From contig NZ_JAENHM010000063.1 in NCBI RefSeq assembly GCF_016595245.1, positions 85,335-149,334 of the forward strand: DNA of 64,000 nt. Reading direction: 5' to 3'. Position numbers and translations under genes: made by a program. How positions within the stretch are numbered: the stretch's first letter is position 1; every line of letters begins with the position of its first letter. The notes below the pieces were generated by a model. That model saw only the letters and a list, made by a program, of their open reading frames with translations. It was not told where the DNA came from and made no database searches. This document shows positions 24,946-33,633 of the stretch, piece after piece. Source of the DNA: Azospirillum endophyticum. Its GTDB lineage: Bacteria; Pseudomonadota; Alphaproteobacteria; Azospirillales; Azospirillaceae.

Positions 24946-24960
24946 CGGAGTTTTCGAGCC

Positions 24961-25746
24961 ATGTCCTCCCTCCCCATCCTGCGCTCGCCCACCGCGCTGG
25001 CCTTCGACGACCGCCCGGTCGAAAAGCGCGTCGGTCTGGTCGTGCTGGCGACCGACCACACGACCGAACCGGACTTCCGCCGCATGGTCGCCAGCGACCG
25101 CATCGGCGTCTACACCGCGCGCATCGCCTACGCCAACCCGACGACGCCGGAGAATCTGCGCCGCATGCAACCGCGCCTCGCCGAAGGGGCGGCGCTGATC
25201 CTGCCCGACGAGCCGCTCGACGCCATCTGCTATTCCTGCACCTCGGCCAGCGTCGTGATGGGCGACGACGCCATCGAGCAGGCCATCGTCTCGTCCAAGC
25301 CGGGTGTTCCCGTCATCACCCCGCCCGCCGCCGCCCGCCGTGCCCTGCATGGCTTCGGCGCCCGCCGCATCGCCGTACTGACCCCCTACACCGAACAGAC
25401 CAGCCGGCCGATGGCCGCTTATTTTGCGGACCACGGGTTCGACATCGCGCGCTTCACCTGCTTCGGGCTGGACGACGACCGCGAGATGGCGCGCATCGCG
25501 CCGGCCAGTCTGGTGCGCGCCGCCGTCGAGGCGATGCCGCCTGACGCCGACGCCCTGTTCATCTCCTGCACCGCCCTGCGCTCGGCCGGCGTCGCCGCCG
25601 AGATCGAGGCCGCCATCGGCCGCCCCGTCGTCACCAGCAACCAGGCCACCGCCTGGGCCGCGCTGCGCCTGTGCGGCGACGACCGGCCCCGTCCCGGGGC
25701 TGGGCGGCTGATGACCCTGCCGCTGCCGGGGGAGGCATGGTCATGA
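24961..25746 (+). CDS. eutA: ectoine utilization protein EutA (Asp/Glu racemase-like)
   Basis: 261 residues from ATG 24961. It belongs to the maleate isomerase/aspartate racemase fold, with the two active-site cysteines of that fold in CYSCTSASVVMG and FISCTALRSAG. With EutB and EutC it is thought to convert 5-hydroxyectoine to ectoine; the exact reaction of EutA is not firmly established. The frame stays open far upstream across the permease genes in a shadow frame, but family similarity starts here, after a GGAG site. The stop overlaps the eutB start as ATGA. Confidence 0.85.
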   Translation: MSSLPILRSPTALAFDDRPVEKRVGLVVLATDHTTEPDFRRMVASDRIGVYTARIAYANPTTPENLRRMQPRLAEGAALILPDEPLDAICYSCTSASVVMGDDAIEQAIVSSKPGVPVITPPAAARRALHGFGARRIAVLTPYTEQTSRPMAAYFADHGFDIARFTCFGLDDDREMARIAPASLVRAAVEAMPPDADALFISCTALRSAGVAAEIEAAIGRPVVTSNQATAWAALRLCGDDRPRPGAGRLMTLPLPGEAWS

Positions 25747-26729
25747 GCGGGCACGGCATCGGCCTGGAGGACGTCTTCCGCGCCCGTGCGCGGCTGGCCG
25801 GGCGGATCGTGGCGACGCCGACCGTCGCCTCGCCCAGCCTGACCGCCCGCTGCGGCGCTCCGGTCTTCCTGAAGCTGGAGACCCGCCAGACCACCGGCAG
25901 CTTCAAGCTGCGCGGCGCCACCAACGCGCTGTCGGCCCTGCCGCGCGAGGCACTGGCAACGGGGGTCGCGGCGGCCTCCACCGGCAATCATGGCCGGGCG
26001 CTTGCCCATGCCGCCGCACAGGCCGGCATCCGCTGCGTCGTCTGCATGTCGGCGCTGGTCCCATCCAACAAGGTCGAGGGCATCCGCGCGCTGGGGGCGG
26101 AGATCCGCATCGTCGGCCGCTCCCAGGACGACGCGCAGGTCGAGGTCGACCGGCTGGTCCGCAAGGAGGGCTTCGCCACCGTCCCGCCCTTCGACCATGC
26201 CGAGGTCATCGCCGGGCAGGGCACGCTGGGGCTGGAGATCATCGAGGCGGTGCCCGACGCCGAGCTGCTGCTGGTGCCGCTGTCGGGCGGCGGCCTGATC
26301 GGCGGCGTGGCGCTGGCGGCCAAGGCCCTGCGGCCAGGCCTGCGGGTGATCGGCGTGTCGATGGAACGCGGCGCCGCCATGCATGCCAGCCTGAAGGCCG
26401 GACGCCCGGTCCAGGTCGAGGAGCTGGAGACGTTGGCGGATTCGCTCGGCGGCGGCATCGGGCTCGACAACCGCCACACCCACCGGCTCGCCGCCAGCCT
26501 GCTCGACGACGTCGTCCTGCTGACCGAGGCGGAGATCGCCGCCGGCATCGAACACGCCTATTCCGCCGAGCAGGAAATCGTCGAAGGCGCCGGCGCCGTC
26601 GGCATCGCAGCGCTGCTCGCCGGCAAGGTGACGCCGCGCGGGCCCACAATCGCGCTGCTGTCCGGCCGCAACATCGCCATGGACCTGCACCGCCGCATCA
26701 TCACCGGAGGCCTGCCATGCCCCGCATGA
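25743..26729 (+). CDS. eutB: hydroxyectoine utilization dehydratase EutB
   Basis: 328 residues from ATG 25743 (GGGGGAGG about 7 nt upstream; ATG 25737 is an alternative). It is a threonine-dehydratase-type fold II PLP enzyme: the PLP lysine is Lys55 in GSFKLRGATNAL, the Asn-containing loop is STGNHGRALAHAA, and the PLP phosphate loop is PLSGGGLIGGVA. EutB is proposed to dehydrate 5-hydroxyectoine or its derivative before reduction by EutC. It overlaps eutA by ATGA and eutC by 13 nt. Confidence 0.86.
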   Translation: MSGHGIGLEDVFRARARLAGRIVATPTVASPSLTARCGAPVFLKLETRQTTGSFKLRGATNALSALPREALATGVAAASTGNHGRALAHAAAQAGIRCVVCMSALVPSNKVEGIRALGAEIRIVGRSQDDAQVEVDRLVRKEGFATVPPFDHAEVIAGQGTLGLEIIEAVPDAELLLVPLSGGGLIGGVALAAKALRPGLRVIGVSMERGAAMHASLKAGRPVQVEELETLADSLGGGIGLDNRHTHRLAASLLDDVVLLTEAEIAAGIEHAYSAEQEIVEGAGAVGIAALLAGKVTPRGPTIALLSGRNIAMDLHRRIITGGLPCPA

Positions 26730-27709
26730 CCATCCTGACCGAGGCGGAGCTGCGGCGGATCGTTCCGCTCGACCGCGATGCCATCGCCTGCGTCGAGGAT
26801 GCCTTCCTGGCCTTGGCCACCCGCCCGGTGGCGATGCCGCCGATCCTGCGGCTCGACATCCCGGAACATCGTGGAGAAGTCGACGTCAAGACCGCCTATG
26901 TCCCCGGCCTCGACGGTTTCGCCATCAAGATCAGCCCCGGCTTCTTCGGCAATCCGGCGCTCGGCCTGCCCAGCGTCAACGGGCTGATGGTGCTGCTGAG
27001 CAGCCGGACCGGTCTGGTCGAAGCCCTGCTTCTCGACAACGGCTATCTGACCGACGTGCGGACCGCGGCGGCGGGGGCGGTCGCCGCCAAGCATCTGTCG
27101 CGTCCCGACAGCGCCGTCGCCGCCGTCTTCGGCGCCGGGGTGCAGGCGGCGTTGCAACTGGAGGCGCTGACCCTGGTCCGCCCGATCCGCGAGGCCCGCC
27201 TCTGGGCGCGCCAGCCCGAGCGCGCCGCCGCCACCGCCGCCCGCCTGTCGGAGCGGCTGGGCTTCCCCGTCCATGCCGCGACGGAGAGCAGGACGGCGGT
27301 CGCCGGCGCCGACATCGTCGTCACCACCACCCCGGCCGACCGGCCGATCCTGATGGCGGACTGGCTCGAACCCGGCCAGCACGTCACCGCCATGGGGTCG
27401 GACGCCGAGCACAAGAACGAACTCGATCCCGCCATCCTGTCCCGTGCCGACCTCTATGTCGCCGACCGCCTGACGCAGACCCGCCGGCTGGGCGAACTGC
27501 ACCACGCGATTGCCGCCGGCACGGTTGCCGCCGACCGGGAGTTTCCCGAACTGGGCGCCGTCATCGCCGGGCAGGCCGCGGGCCGACCTTCCACCGATGC
27601 CATCACCGTCTGCGACCTCACCGGAACCGGGGTGCAGGACACCGCCATCGCCACGTTGGCGCGCGGCCGGGCCCTGGCGGCCGGTGCCGGCACCGTCTTC
27701 GACGCTTGA
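26717..27709 (+). CDS. eutC: ectoine utilization protein EutC (ornithine cyclodeaminase/mu-crystallin family)
   Basis: 330 residues from ATG 26717, which has GGAGG 6 nt upstream; ATG 26726 is possible. It has the NAD-binding segment AVFGAGVQAALQLEALTLVR and the family pattern VKTAYVPGLDGFAIKISPGF. GYLTDVRTAAAGAVAAKHLS contains the substrate/cofactor-contacting residues. With EutA and EutB it converts hydroxyectoine to ectoine. The gene overlaps eutB and is followed 31 nt later by eutD. Confidence 0.86.
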   Translation: MPRMTILTEAELRRIVPLDRDAIACVEDAFLALATRPVAMPPILRLDIPEHRGEVDVKTAYVPGLDGFAIKISPGFFGNPALGLPSVNGLMVLLSSRTGLVEALLLDNGYLTDVRTAAAGAVAAKHLSRPDSAVAAVFGAGVQAALQLEALTLVRPIREARLWARQPERAAATAARLSERLGFPVHAATESRTAVAGADIVVTTTPADRPILMADWLEPGQHVTAMGSDAEHKNELDPAILSRADLYVADRLTQTRRLGELHHAIAAGTVAADREFPELGAVIAGQAAGRPSTDAITVCDLTGTGVQDTAIATLARGRALAAGAGTVFDA

Positions 27710-27740
27710 ACATCCCTCCTCATACGAGAGAGACCCCGAC

Positions 27741-28931
27741 ATGCTGGAACCGACGCTGAACTTCAGCCGGGCCGAATATGCCGCACGGCTCGACAAGACC
27801 CGTGCCGCCATGGACAAGGCCGGCATCGAGCTGCTGATCGTCACCGATCCGTCGAACATGGCCTGGCTGACCGGCTATGACGGCTGGTCCTTCTACGTCC
27901 ACCAATGCGTGATCGTGCCGCCGCACGGCGAGCCGATCTGGTACGGACGCGGCCAGGACGCCAACGGCGCCAAGCGCACCGCCTATCTGGCCCATGACAG
28001 CATCGTCGGCTATCCCGACCATTACGTGCAGTCGACCGAGCGCCACCCGATGGATCTGCTGTCGACGATCCTGGCGGACCGCGGCTGGGGCGGGCTCAGC
28101 ATCGGCGTCGAGATGGACAATTACTGGTTCACCGCCGCCGCCTACCAATCGCTGACCACCCATCTGCCCAACGCCCGCTTCAAGAACGCGACGGCGCTGG
28201 TCAACTGGCAGCGCGCGGTGAAGAGCCCGCAGGAACTCGACTACATGCGCAAGGCCGCCCGCATCGTCGAGGCGATGCACGCCCGCATCGTCGAGCGCGT
28301 CGAGCCGGGGATGCGCAAATGCGACCTCGTCGCCGAGATCTACGACGCCGGCATTCGGGGCATCGGCGGGGCGGACGGCTTCGGCGGCGACTATCCGGCC
28401 ATCGTCCCGCTTCTGCCGTCGGGGGCCGACGCCTCGGCCCCGCACCTGACCTGGGACGACCGGCCGATGAAGCTGGGCGAGGGCACCTTCTTCGAGATCG
28501 CCGGCTGCTACAAACGCTATCACTGCCCGCTGTCGCGCACCGTCTTCCTCGGCACGCCGACGCAAGGCTTCCTCGATGCCGAGAAGGCGACGCTGGAGGG
28601 CATGGAGGCCGGGCTTGCCGCCGCCAGGCCGGGCAACAGCTGCGAGGACATCGCCAACGCCTTCTTCGCCGTGCTGAAGCGCTACGGCATCACCAAGGAC
28701 AACCGCACCGGCTATCCCATCGGCCTCAGCTATCCGCCGGACTGGGGCGAGCGCACCATGAGCCTGCGCCCCGGCGACCGCACCGAACTCCAGCCCGGAA
28801 TGACCTTCCACTTCATGACCGGCCTTTGGCTGGAGGATATGGGGCTGGAGATCACCGAGAGCATCGCAATCACCGACACCGGCGTCGAATGCCTGGCCAA
28901 TGTGCCGCGCAAGCTGTTCGTGAAGTCCTGA
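27741..28931 (+). CDS. eutD: ectoine hydrolase EutD/DoeA
   Basis: 396 residues from ATG 27741, with a GAGAGAG site upstream. It is an M24 (creatinase/aminopeptidase P-like) fold: an N-terminal creatinase-type domain (AAMDKAGIELLIVTDPSNMA) and a C-terminal pita-bread domain (YMRKAARIVEAMHARIVERV). EutD/DoeA opens the ectoine ring to N-acetyl-diaminobutyrate; the N-alpha isomer made in this step is the EnuR inducer. It lies 2 nt before eutE, so the two are coupled. The family length is about 390-400, so the gene is intact. Confidence 0.9.
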   Translation: MLEPTLNFSRAEYAARLDKTRAAMDKAGIELLIVTDPSNMAWLTGYDGWSFYVHQCVIVPPHGEPIWYGRGQDANGAKRTAYLAHDSIVGYPDHYVQSTERHPMDLLSTILADRGWGGLSIGVEMDNYWFTAAAYQSLTTHLPNARFKNATALVNWQRAVKSPQELDYMRKAARIVEAMHARIVERVEPGMRKCDLVAEIYDAGIRGIGGADGFGGDYPAIVPLLPSGADASAPHLTWDDRPMKLGEGTFFEIAGCYKRYHCPLSRTVFLGTPTQGFLDAEKATLEGMEAGLAAARPGNSCEDIANAFFAVLKRYGITKDNRTGYPIGLSYPPDWGERTMSLRPGDRTELQPGMTFHFMTGLWLEDMGLEITESIAITDTGVECLANVPRKLFVKS

Positions 28932-28933
28932 CC

Positions 28934-29956
28934 ATGGCGCCCGTCGCACTCGCCCCCTCCCCTATGACTCCGACGGTCGATTTCGACCGCGACGGCGTGC
29001 AGCACGGCTTCCTGCGCCTGCCCTACAGCCGCGACGATTCGGCCTGGGGATCGGTGATGATCCCGGTCACTGTGGTGCGCAACGGCAGCGGGCCGACCGC
29101 CCTGCTGACCGGCGCCAACCATGGCGACGAGTATGAGGGTGCCGTCGCCCTGTTCGACCTCGCCCGGACCCTGACGGCCGACCGGGTCGCCGGCCGCGTC
29201 ATCATCGTTCCGGCGATGAACTACCCGGCCTTTCAAGCGGGAACCCGAACCTCGCCGATCGACAAGGGCAACCTCAACCGCAGCTTTCCCGGCCGCCCCG
29301 ACGGCACGGTGACGCAGAAGATCGCCGATTACTTCACCCGCGAACTCCTGCCCCTGGCCGATCTGGTGATGGACATCCATTCCGGCGGCCGGACGTTGGA
29401 CTTCGTGCCCTTCGCCGCCGCCCACATCCTGCCCGACAAGGATCAGGAGGCGCGCTGCTTCGCCGCGGTGGCCGCCTTCGCCGCGCCCTTCTCCATGCGC
29501 ATGCTGGAGATCGACGCGGTCGGCATGTACGACACCGCGGCGGAGGAGCAGGGCAAGGTCTTCGTCACCACCGAACTGGGCGGCGGCGGCACCGCGCGGG
29601 CGGAGACCATCGCCATCGCCAAGCGCGGCGTCCGCAACGTCCTGCGCCACGCCGGGATCCTAAAGGATGGGGCGTCGGGGGACGGTCGACCGGCGGAGGC
29701 GAGCCGCTGGCTCGACATGCCGTCGGCCGACTGTTTCCGCTTCGCCGAGGACAGCGGCCTGATCGAGCCCTGCGTCGATCTCGGCCAGCCGGTGCGGAAG
29801 GGCGATCTGCTCGCCCGCATCCACCCCATCGGCCGCACCGGGCTGGCGCCGGCCGAGTACCGGGCGGCGCTGGACGGCATCCTGGCGGCCCGGCATTTCC
29901 CCGGCCTGGTCAAGGCCGGCGACTGCATCGCGGTGGTCGGTACGGTCGAGAGCTGA
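28934..29956 (+). CDS. eutE: N-alpha-acetyl-L-2,4-diaminobutyrate deacetylase EutE/DoeB
   Basis: 340 residues. It is a zinc-dependent succinylglutamate desuccinylase/aspartoacylase-like deacylase: zinc ligands in GANHGDEYEG (His, Glu) and VMDIHSGG (His), the substrate Arg region in NRSFPGRPDG, and a catalytic Glu in TTELGGGG. It removes acetate from N-alpha-acetyl-diaminobutyrate to give diaminobutyrate for DoeD. A C-terminal lipoyl-like domain reads PVRKGDLLARIHPI, typical of this subgroup. Start codon ATG at 28934 follows the eutD stop by 2 nt. Confidence 0.9.
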   Translation: MAPVALAPSPMTPTVDFDRDGVQHGFLRLPYSRDDSAWGSVMIPVTVVRNGSGPTALLTGANHGDEYEGAVALFDLARTLTADRVAGRVIIVPAMNYPAFQAGTRTSPIDKGNLNRSFPGRPDGTVTQKIADYFTRELLPLADLVMDIHSGGRTLDFVPFAAAHILPDKDQEARCFAAVAAFAAPFSMRMLEIDAVGMYDTAAEEQGKVFVTTELGGGGTARAETIAIAKRGVRNVLRHAGILKDGASGDGRPAEASRWLDMPSADCFRFAEDSGLIEPCVDLGQPVRKGDLLARIHPIGRTGLAPAEYRAALDGILAARHFPGLVKAGDCIAVVGTVES

Positions 29957-30093
29957 CCGCCCCCGTTGGAACCCGCCCCGGCAGAAGGCGGGCATGTAGC
30001 AAGAACGGTATCGACACCGACCGAACAGGGGCCGGCGCGCCGACGGGAACGCCGGCCGGGCAATCACCGAATCACGGAAAAGGGACGGCCGAC

Positions 30094-30942
30094 ATGAAAC
30101 ACCTCAAGATCGCCAAAAGCTTCGGCATCGCCACCGCGACACTCCTGACGCTCGCCGCGCCGGCCTTCGCCGCCGACACGCTGGAGACGCTGCGCGAACA
30201 GGGATTCGCCCGCATCGGCATCGCCAACGAACCGCCCTACACCGCCGTCAAGCCGGACGGCACCGTGTCGGGCGCCGCCCCCGACGTCGCCCGCGCGGTG
30301 ATGAAGAAGCTGGGGGTCAATGACGTCGTCGCCTCGATCTCCGAATACGGCGCGATGATCCCCGGCCTGCAGGCCCGCCGCTTCGACGCCGTCACCGCCG
30401 GCCTGTTCATGAAGCCGGAGCGCTGCAAGGCCGTCGCCTATTCCGAGCCGATCCTCTGCGATGCCGAATCCTTCGCCCTGAAGAAGGGCAACCCGCTGAA
30501 ACTGACCTCCTACGAGGACATCGCCAAGAACCCGAACGCCAAAATCGGCGCTCCCGGCGGCGGCACCGAGGAGAAGCTGGCGTTGCAGGCCGGGGTGCCG
30601 CGCGACCGCGTGATCGTGGTGCCGGACCCGCAGAGCGGCATGAAGATGCTGCAGGACGGCCGCATCGACGTCTATTCGCTGCCGGTCCTGTCGATCCACG
30701 ATCTGGTCGGCAAGGCCAACGATCCGAACATCGAGGTGGTCGCTCCGGTCAAGGGCGCCCCGGTCTATTGCGACGGCGCCGCCTTCCGCAAGCAGGACAC
30801 AGCACTGCGCGACGCCTTCGACAAGGTCCTGGCCGAGATGAAGGCGTCGGGCGAGTTCGCCAAGATCATCGAGCCCTACGGCTTCTCCGCCGAAGCCGCC
30901 AAGCAGACCTCCCGCGAGAAGCTCTGCGCCGCGTCCAACTGA
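30094..30942 (+). CDS. ehuB: ectoine/hydroxyectoine ABC transporter substrate-binding protein EhuB
   Basis: 282 residues. A signal peptide (residues 1-26, cleavage after PAFA) directs it to the periplasm. The mature protein opens TLETLREQGFARIGIANEPP with the solute-binding family 3 pattern. Aromatic and acidic residues in PYTAVKPDGTVSGAAPDV and in the FDAVTAGLFMKPERC segment form the ligand pocket. It is last in the operon, 137 nt after eutE, whereas ehuB is usually beside ehuA, ehuC and ehuD. A hairpin terminator follows 6 nt after the stop. Confidence 0.88.
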   Translation: MKHLKIAKSFGIATATLLTLAAPAFAADTLETLREQGFARIGIANEPPYTAVKPDGTVSGAAPDVARAVMKKLGVNDVVASISEYGAMIPGLQARRFDAVTAGLFMKPERCKAVAYSEPILCDAESFALKKGNPLKLTSYEDIAKNPNAKIGAPGGGTEEKLALQAGVPRDRVIVVPDPQSGMKMLQDGRIDVYSLPVLSIHDLVGKANDPNIEVVAPVKGAPVYCDGAAFRKQDTALRDAFDKVLAEMKASGEFAKIIEPYGFSAEAAKQTSREKLCAASN

Positions 30943-30947
30943 TCAAG

Positions 30948-30996
30948 CCGGCCGCTCCCCCCGCCTGCGCCGGACGCAGAGGGGGGGAGCGGCCGG
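30948..30996. terminator. hairpin terminator between ehuB and arsH
   Basis: CCGGCCGCTCCCCCC (30948-30962) pairs perfectly with GGGGGGAGCGGCCGG (30982-30996), a 15-bp stem with a 19-nt loop. It begins 6 nt after the ehuB stop and lies 56 nt past the convergent arsH stop, so it probably ends both transcripts. No T-tract follows. Confidence 0.7.
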
Positions 30997-31052
30997 GCAG
31001 GCGGTGGCGCGTGGATCGATTTGGATGCCGCCTCACCACTCCCGGAATGTTC

Positions 31053-31814
31053 TCAGGCCGTCCTTTCGCCGCTCATCGCCGCTGCGGCCAGCGTCCGCGC
31101 CTCGGTTTCGGCCTTCAGCCCGGCCTCGCGGCGTTCGCTGTAGCGGCTGGTGAGATAGTCGCTGCGGTCGCGCACCACCAAGGTGAACTTGACCAGTTCC
31201 TCCATCACGTCCACCACGCGGTCGTAGTAGGGCGATGGCTTCATCCGCCCGGCCTCATCGAACTCCTGGAACGCCTTGGCCACCGACGACTGGTTCGGAA
31301 TGGTCACCATCCGCATCCAGCGCCCCAGCACCCGCATGGCGTTGACCGCGTTGAAGGATTGCGAGCCGCCGGAAACCTGCATCACTGCCAGCGTCCGTCC
31401 CTGTGTCGGTCGGATGCCGGCACTTTCCAGAGGAAGCCAGTCGATCTGGCATTTCAGGACGCCGGTGATGGTGCCGTGACGCTCCGGGCTGACCCACACC
31501 TGGCCTTCCGACCATTGCGACAGGGCGCGCAGCTCCGCCACCTTGGGATGGTCGGCCGACACGCTGTCCGGCAAAGGCAGGTCGCGCGGATCGAAGATGC
31601 GCGTGTCCGCTCCCATGCGCTCAAGCAGGCGGGCGGCCTCCTCGGTCAGAAAACGGCTGTAGGACCGTTCCCGCAGCGAGCCGTAGAGCAGCAGAATGCG
31701 CGGTGGGTGGGTCGACGGCCGCTCCGGCGTCAGCCTGTCGAGGCTGGGCGCATCGAAATAGGACTCGTCCAGGCTCGGCAGGGAGTCCGATCCGGTCGTC
31801 TCGATATCATGCAT
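31053..31814 (-). CDS. arsH: ArsH NADPH-dependent flavoprotein (organoarsenical oxidase type)
   Basis: 253 residues from ATG 31814, with GAAGGA about 8 nt upstream; a Met five codons earlier has no such site. ArsH is an FMN-binding NADPH oxidoreductase that oxidises trivalent organoarsenicals to less toxic pentavalent forms. The FMN-phosphate loop is LLYGSLRERSYSR, and the family motifs VWVSPERHGTITGVLKCQID and GRTLAVMQVSGGSQSFN are intact. The N-terminus reads LDESYFDAPSLDRL, diagnostic for ArsH. It overlaps the acr3 end by 8 nt and is last in the ars operon. Confidence 0.93.
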   Translation of the reverse strand: MHDIETTGSDSLPSLDESYFDAPSLDRLTPERPSTHPPRILLLYGSLRERSYSRFLTEEAARLLERMGADTRIFDPRDLPLPDSVSADHPKVAELRALSQWSEGQVWVSPERHGTITGVLKCQIDWLPLESAGIRPTQGRTLAVMQVSGGSQSFNAVNAMRVLGRWMRMVTIPNQSSVAKAFQEFDEAGRMKPSPYYDRVVDVMEELVKFTLVVRDRSDYLTSRYSERREAGLKAETEARTLAAAAMSGERTA

Positions 31815-32880
31815 GGGTGTGTCCTTCATACCAGGGCCTGGTCGCTTTGACGATCTTCACCACCGACAGCATCACCGGCACCTCGACCAGCACGCCGACC
31901 ACGGTGGCGAGCGCCGCGCCCGAGCCGAGGCCGAACAGGCTGATGGCGGCGGCGACCGCCAGCTCGAAGAAGTTGGAGGCGCCGATCAGCGCCGCCGGCG
32001 CCGCCACGCACCACGCCACCCCGAAACGGCGCGATAGCCAATAGGCCAGCCCGGCGTTGAAATAGACCTGGATCAGGATCGGCACCGCCAGCAGCAGGAT
32101 GACCAGCGGCTGCGCCAGGATTTGCTCACCCTGGAAGCCGAACAGCAGCACCAGCGTGGTCAGCAGCGCCACCAGCGACACCGGCTGGATCAGGTCCAGC
32201 CTGCGCTTCAGCGAGGCCTCGCCGCCGCTGGCCAACAGGCTGCGGCGCCACAGTTGAGCGCCGACCACAGGAATGACGATGTAGAGCAGCACGGACAGCA
32301 GCAGCGTGTCCCAGGGCACGGTGATCGACGCGACGCCCAGCAGCAGCCCGACCAGCGGCGCGAAGGCGAAGACCATGATGATGTCGTTCAGCGCCACCTG
32401 GCTCAGCGTGTAGTGCGGTTCGCCCTCGCACAGGTTCGACCAGACGAAGACCATGGCGGTGCAGGGCGCCGCCGCCAGCAGGATCAGCCCGGCGATGTAG
32501 GAGGAAATCTGGTCCTGCGGCAGCAGCGGGGCGAACAGGTTTCCGATGAACAGCGTGCCCAGCAGCGCCATCGAGAAGGGTTTGACCGCCCAGTTGATGA
32601 ACAGCGTCACTCCGACGCCGCGCCAGTGCTCCTTGACCTGCCCCAGCGCGCCGAGATCGATCTTCAGCAGCATCGGCACGATCATCAGCCAGATCAGCAC
32701 CGCCACCGGCAGGTTGACCTTGGCGACCTCGGCCGCGGCGATGGCCTGGAACAGGCCGGGCACCAGATGGCCGAGCGCGATGCCGGCGACGATGCACAGC
32801 GCGACCCAGACGCTGAGGTAACGCTCGAAGGGTCCCATGGCGGGGCGGGCCGCCGGGGCGGCGTGGAGGTCGGTTGTCAT
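31807..32880 (-). CDS. acr3: ACR3 family arsenite efflux transporter
   Basis: 357 residues with about ten membrane segments. The family signature AAAPCTAMVFVWSNLCEGEP contains the conserved Cys needed for arsenite extrusion, followed by HYTLSQVALNDIIM. LIGASNFFELAVAAAISLFG is the second conserved helix. It extrudes As(III) made by ArsC. In this operon the region between it and the upstream arsC contains a broken second arsC reading frame, so translation of acr3 may rely on its own start site. Confidence 0.93.
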   Translation of the reverse strand: MTTDLHAAPAARPAMGPFERYLSVWVALCIVAGIALGHLVPGLFQAIAAAEVAKVNLPVAVLIWLMIVPMLLKIDLGALGQVKEHWRGVGVTLFINWAVKPFSMALLGTLFIGNLFAPLLPQDQISSYIAGLILLAAAPCTAMVFVWSNLCEGEPHYTLSQVALNDIIMVFAFAPLVGLLLGVASITVPWDTLLLSVLLYIVIPVVGAQLWRRSLLASGGEASLKRRLDLIQPVSLVALLTTLVLLFGFQGEQILAQPLVILLLAVPILIQVYFNAGLAYWLSRRFGVAWCVAAPAALIGASNFFELAVAAAISLFGLGSGAALATVVGVLVEVPVMLSVVKIVKATRPWYEGHTHA

Positions 32881-32893
32881 GATCGCTCGTCCG

Positions 32894-33088
32894 TCAGGAG
32901 GCTTTGCCGATGCGATGTCCGGCGGTATCGACGACCTGCTCGCCGTCTTCCTTGGCGACGGCGCCGCGCCGGGCGTCGGGGAGGATGTCGAGCACCGCCT
33001 CGGACGGGCGGTACAGCCGCATGCCGAGCGGCGTCACCATGATCGGCCGGTTGATCAGGTCGGGTGCGCCATCATGGCGGCGAGGCGG
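32894..33088 (-). pseudogene. remnant of a second arsenate reductase (glutaredoxin-coupled ArsC), truncated and frameshifted
   Basis: Read on the minus strand, the tail encodes DLINRPIMVTPLGMRLYRPS, then EAVLDILPDARRGA, ending VVDTAGHRIGKAS. This is clearly the C-terminal part of a glutaredoxin-type ArsC. The piece just upstream, LAAMMAHP, is in another frame; one missing base at about 33057-33063 turns the codons after MMAHP into an early stop. The N-terminal half, with the catalytic Cys, is absent. The remnant begins inside the end of the adjacent arsC (stop 33072), as if a deletion fused the two genes. It occupies the arsC2 position seen in arsRC1C2-acr3-arsH operons. Confidence 0.75.
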
Positions 33089-33581
33089 ACGCCTGCCCCA
33101 TGTCGTCCAGCCTGCGCTTCAGCGCCAGCCGGTCGAGCGAGGCGATGGGCAGGCTGACGAAGGCCTGGATGCGGCGCTGGATTTGCCCGAACACCGTGGC
33201 GGTGAAGGCAGCCTTCTCCGCGTCGCTGCCCTGAGCGCTGGACGGGTCCGGGAAGCCCCAGTGCGCCGTCATCGGCTGGCCGGGCCACACCGGGCAGACC
33301 TCGCCGGCAGCGTTGTCGCAGACGGTGAAGACGAAATCCATGTGCGGCGCGCCCGGGGCCGCAAACTCGTCCCATGTCTTGGAGCGCAGCTCGGCGGTCG
33401 GGAATCCCAACCGCTCCAGCAGGTCATGGACGTAGGGGTTGATGCGCCCGGAGGGCTGGCTGCCGGCGCTGAAGCCGCGGAAGCGGCCCTTGCCTTCGCG
33501 GTTCAGCAGGCACTCCGCCATGACGCTGCGGGCGCTGTTGTGGGTGCACAGGAACAGGACGTTGTAGACGCGGTCGGTCAT
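33072..33581 (-). CDS. arsC: arsenate reductase ArsC, low-molecular-weight phosphatase (thioredoxin) type
   Basis: 169 residues from ATG 33581, with GAAAGG upstream. The CX5R loop is CTHNSAR (residues 12-18) within VLFLCTHNSARSVMAEC, and the general acid is in HWGFPDPS. It reduces As(V) to As(III) for export by ACR3. It starts 52 nt after the arsR stop and overlaps the decayed second arsC at its 3' end, so its own last residues (DDMGQASASPP) may be altered by that deletion. Confidence 0.9.
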   Translation of the reverse strand: MTDRVYNVLFLCTHNSARSVMAECLLNREGKGRFRGFSAGSQPSGRINPYVHDLLERLGFPTAELRSKTWDEFAAPGAPHMDFVFTVCDNAAGEVCPVWPGQPMTAHWGFPDPSSAQGSDAEKAAFTATVFGQIQRRIQAFVSLPIASLDRLALKRRLDDMGQASASPP

Positions 33582-33633
33582 CGCTGGATTGCCTTTCCAG
33601 GCCGCGGGCAGCGCGGCGGTTGGGATCGGGGCC

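Noticed and set aside
23584..24960. Upstream part of a 720-codon frame that ends in eutA
   Set aside because: Before 24961 it is out of frame with the true ehuC and ehuD genes and has no family similarity. Only the final 261 codons are EutA.
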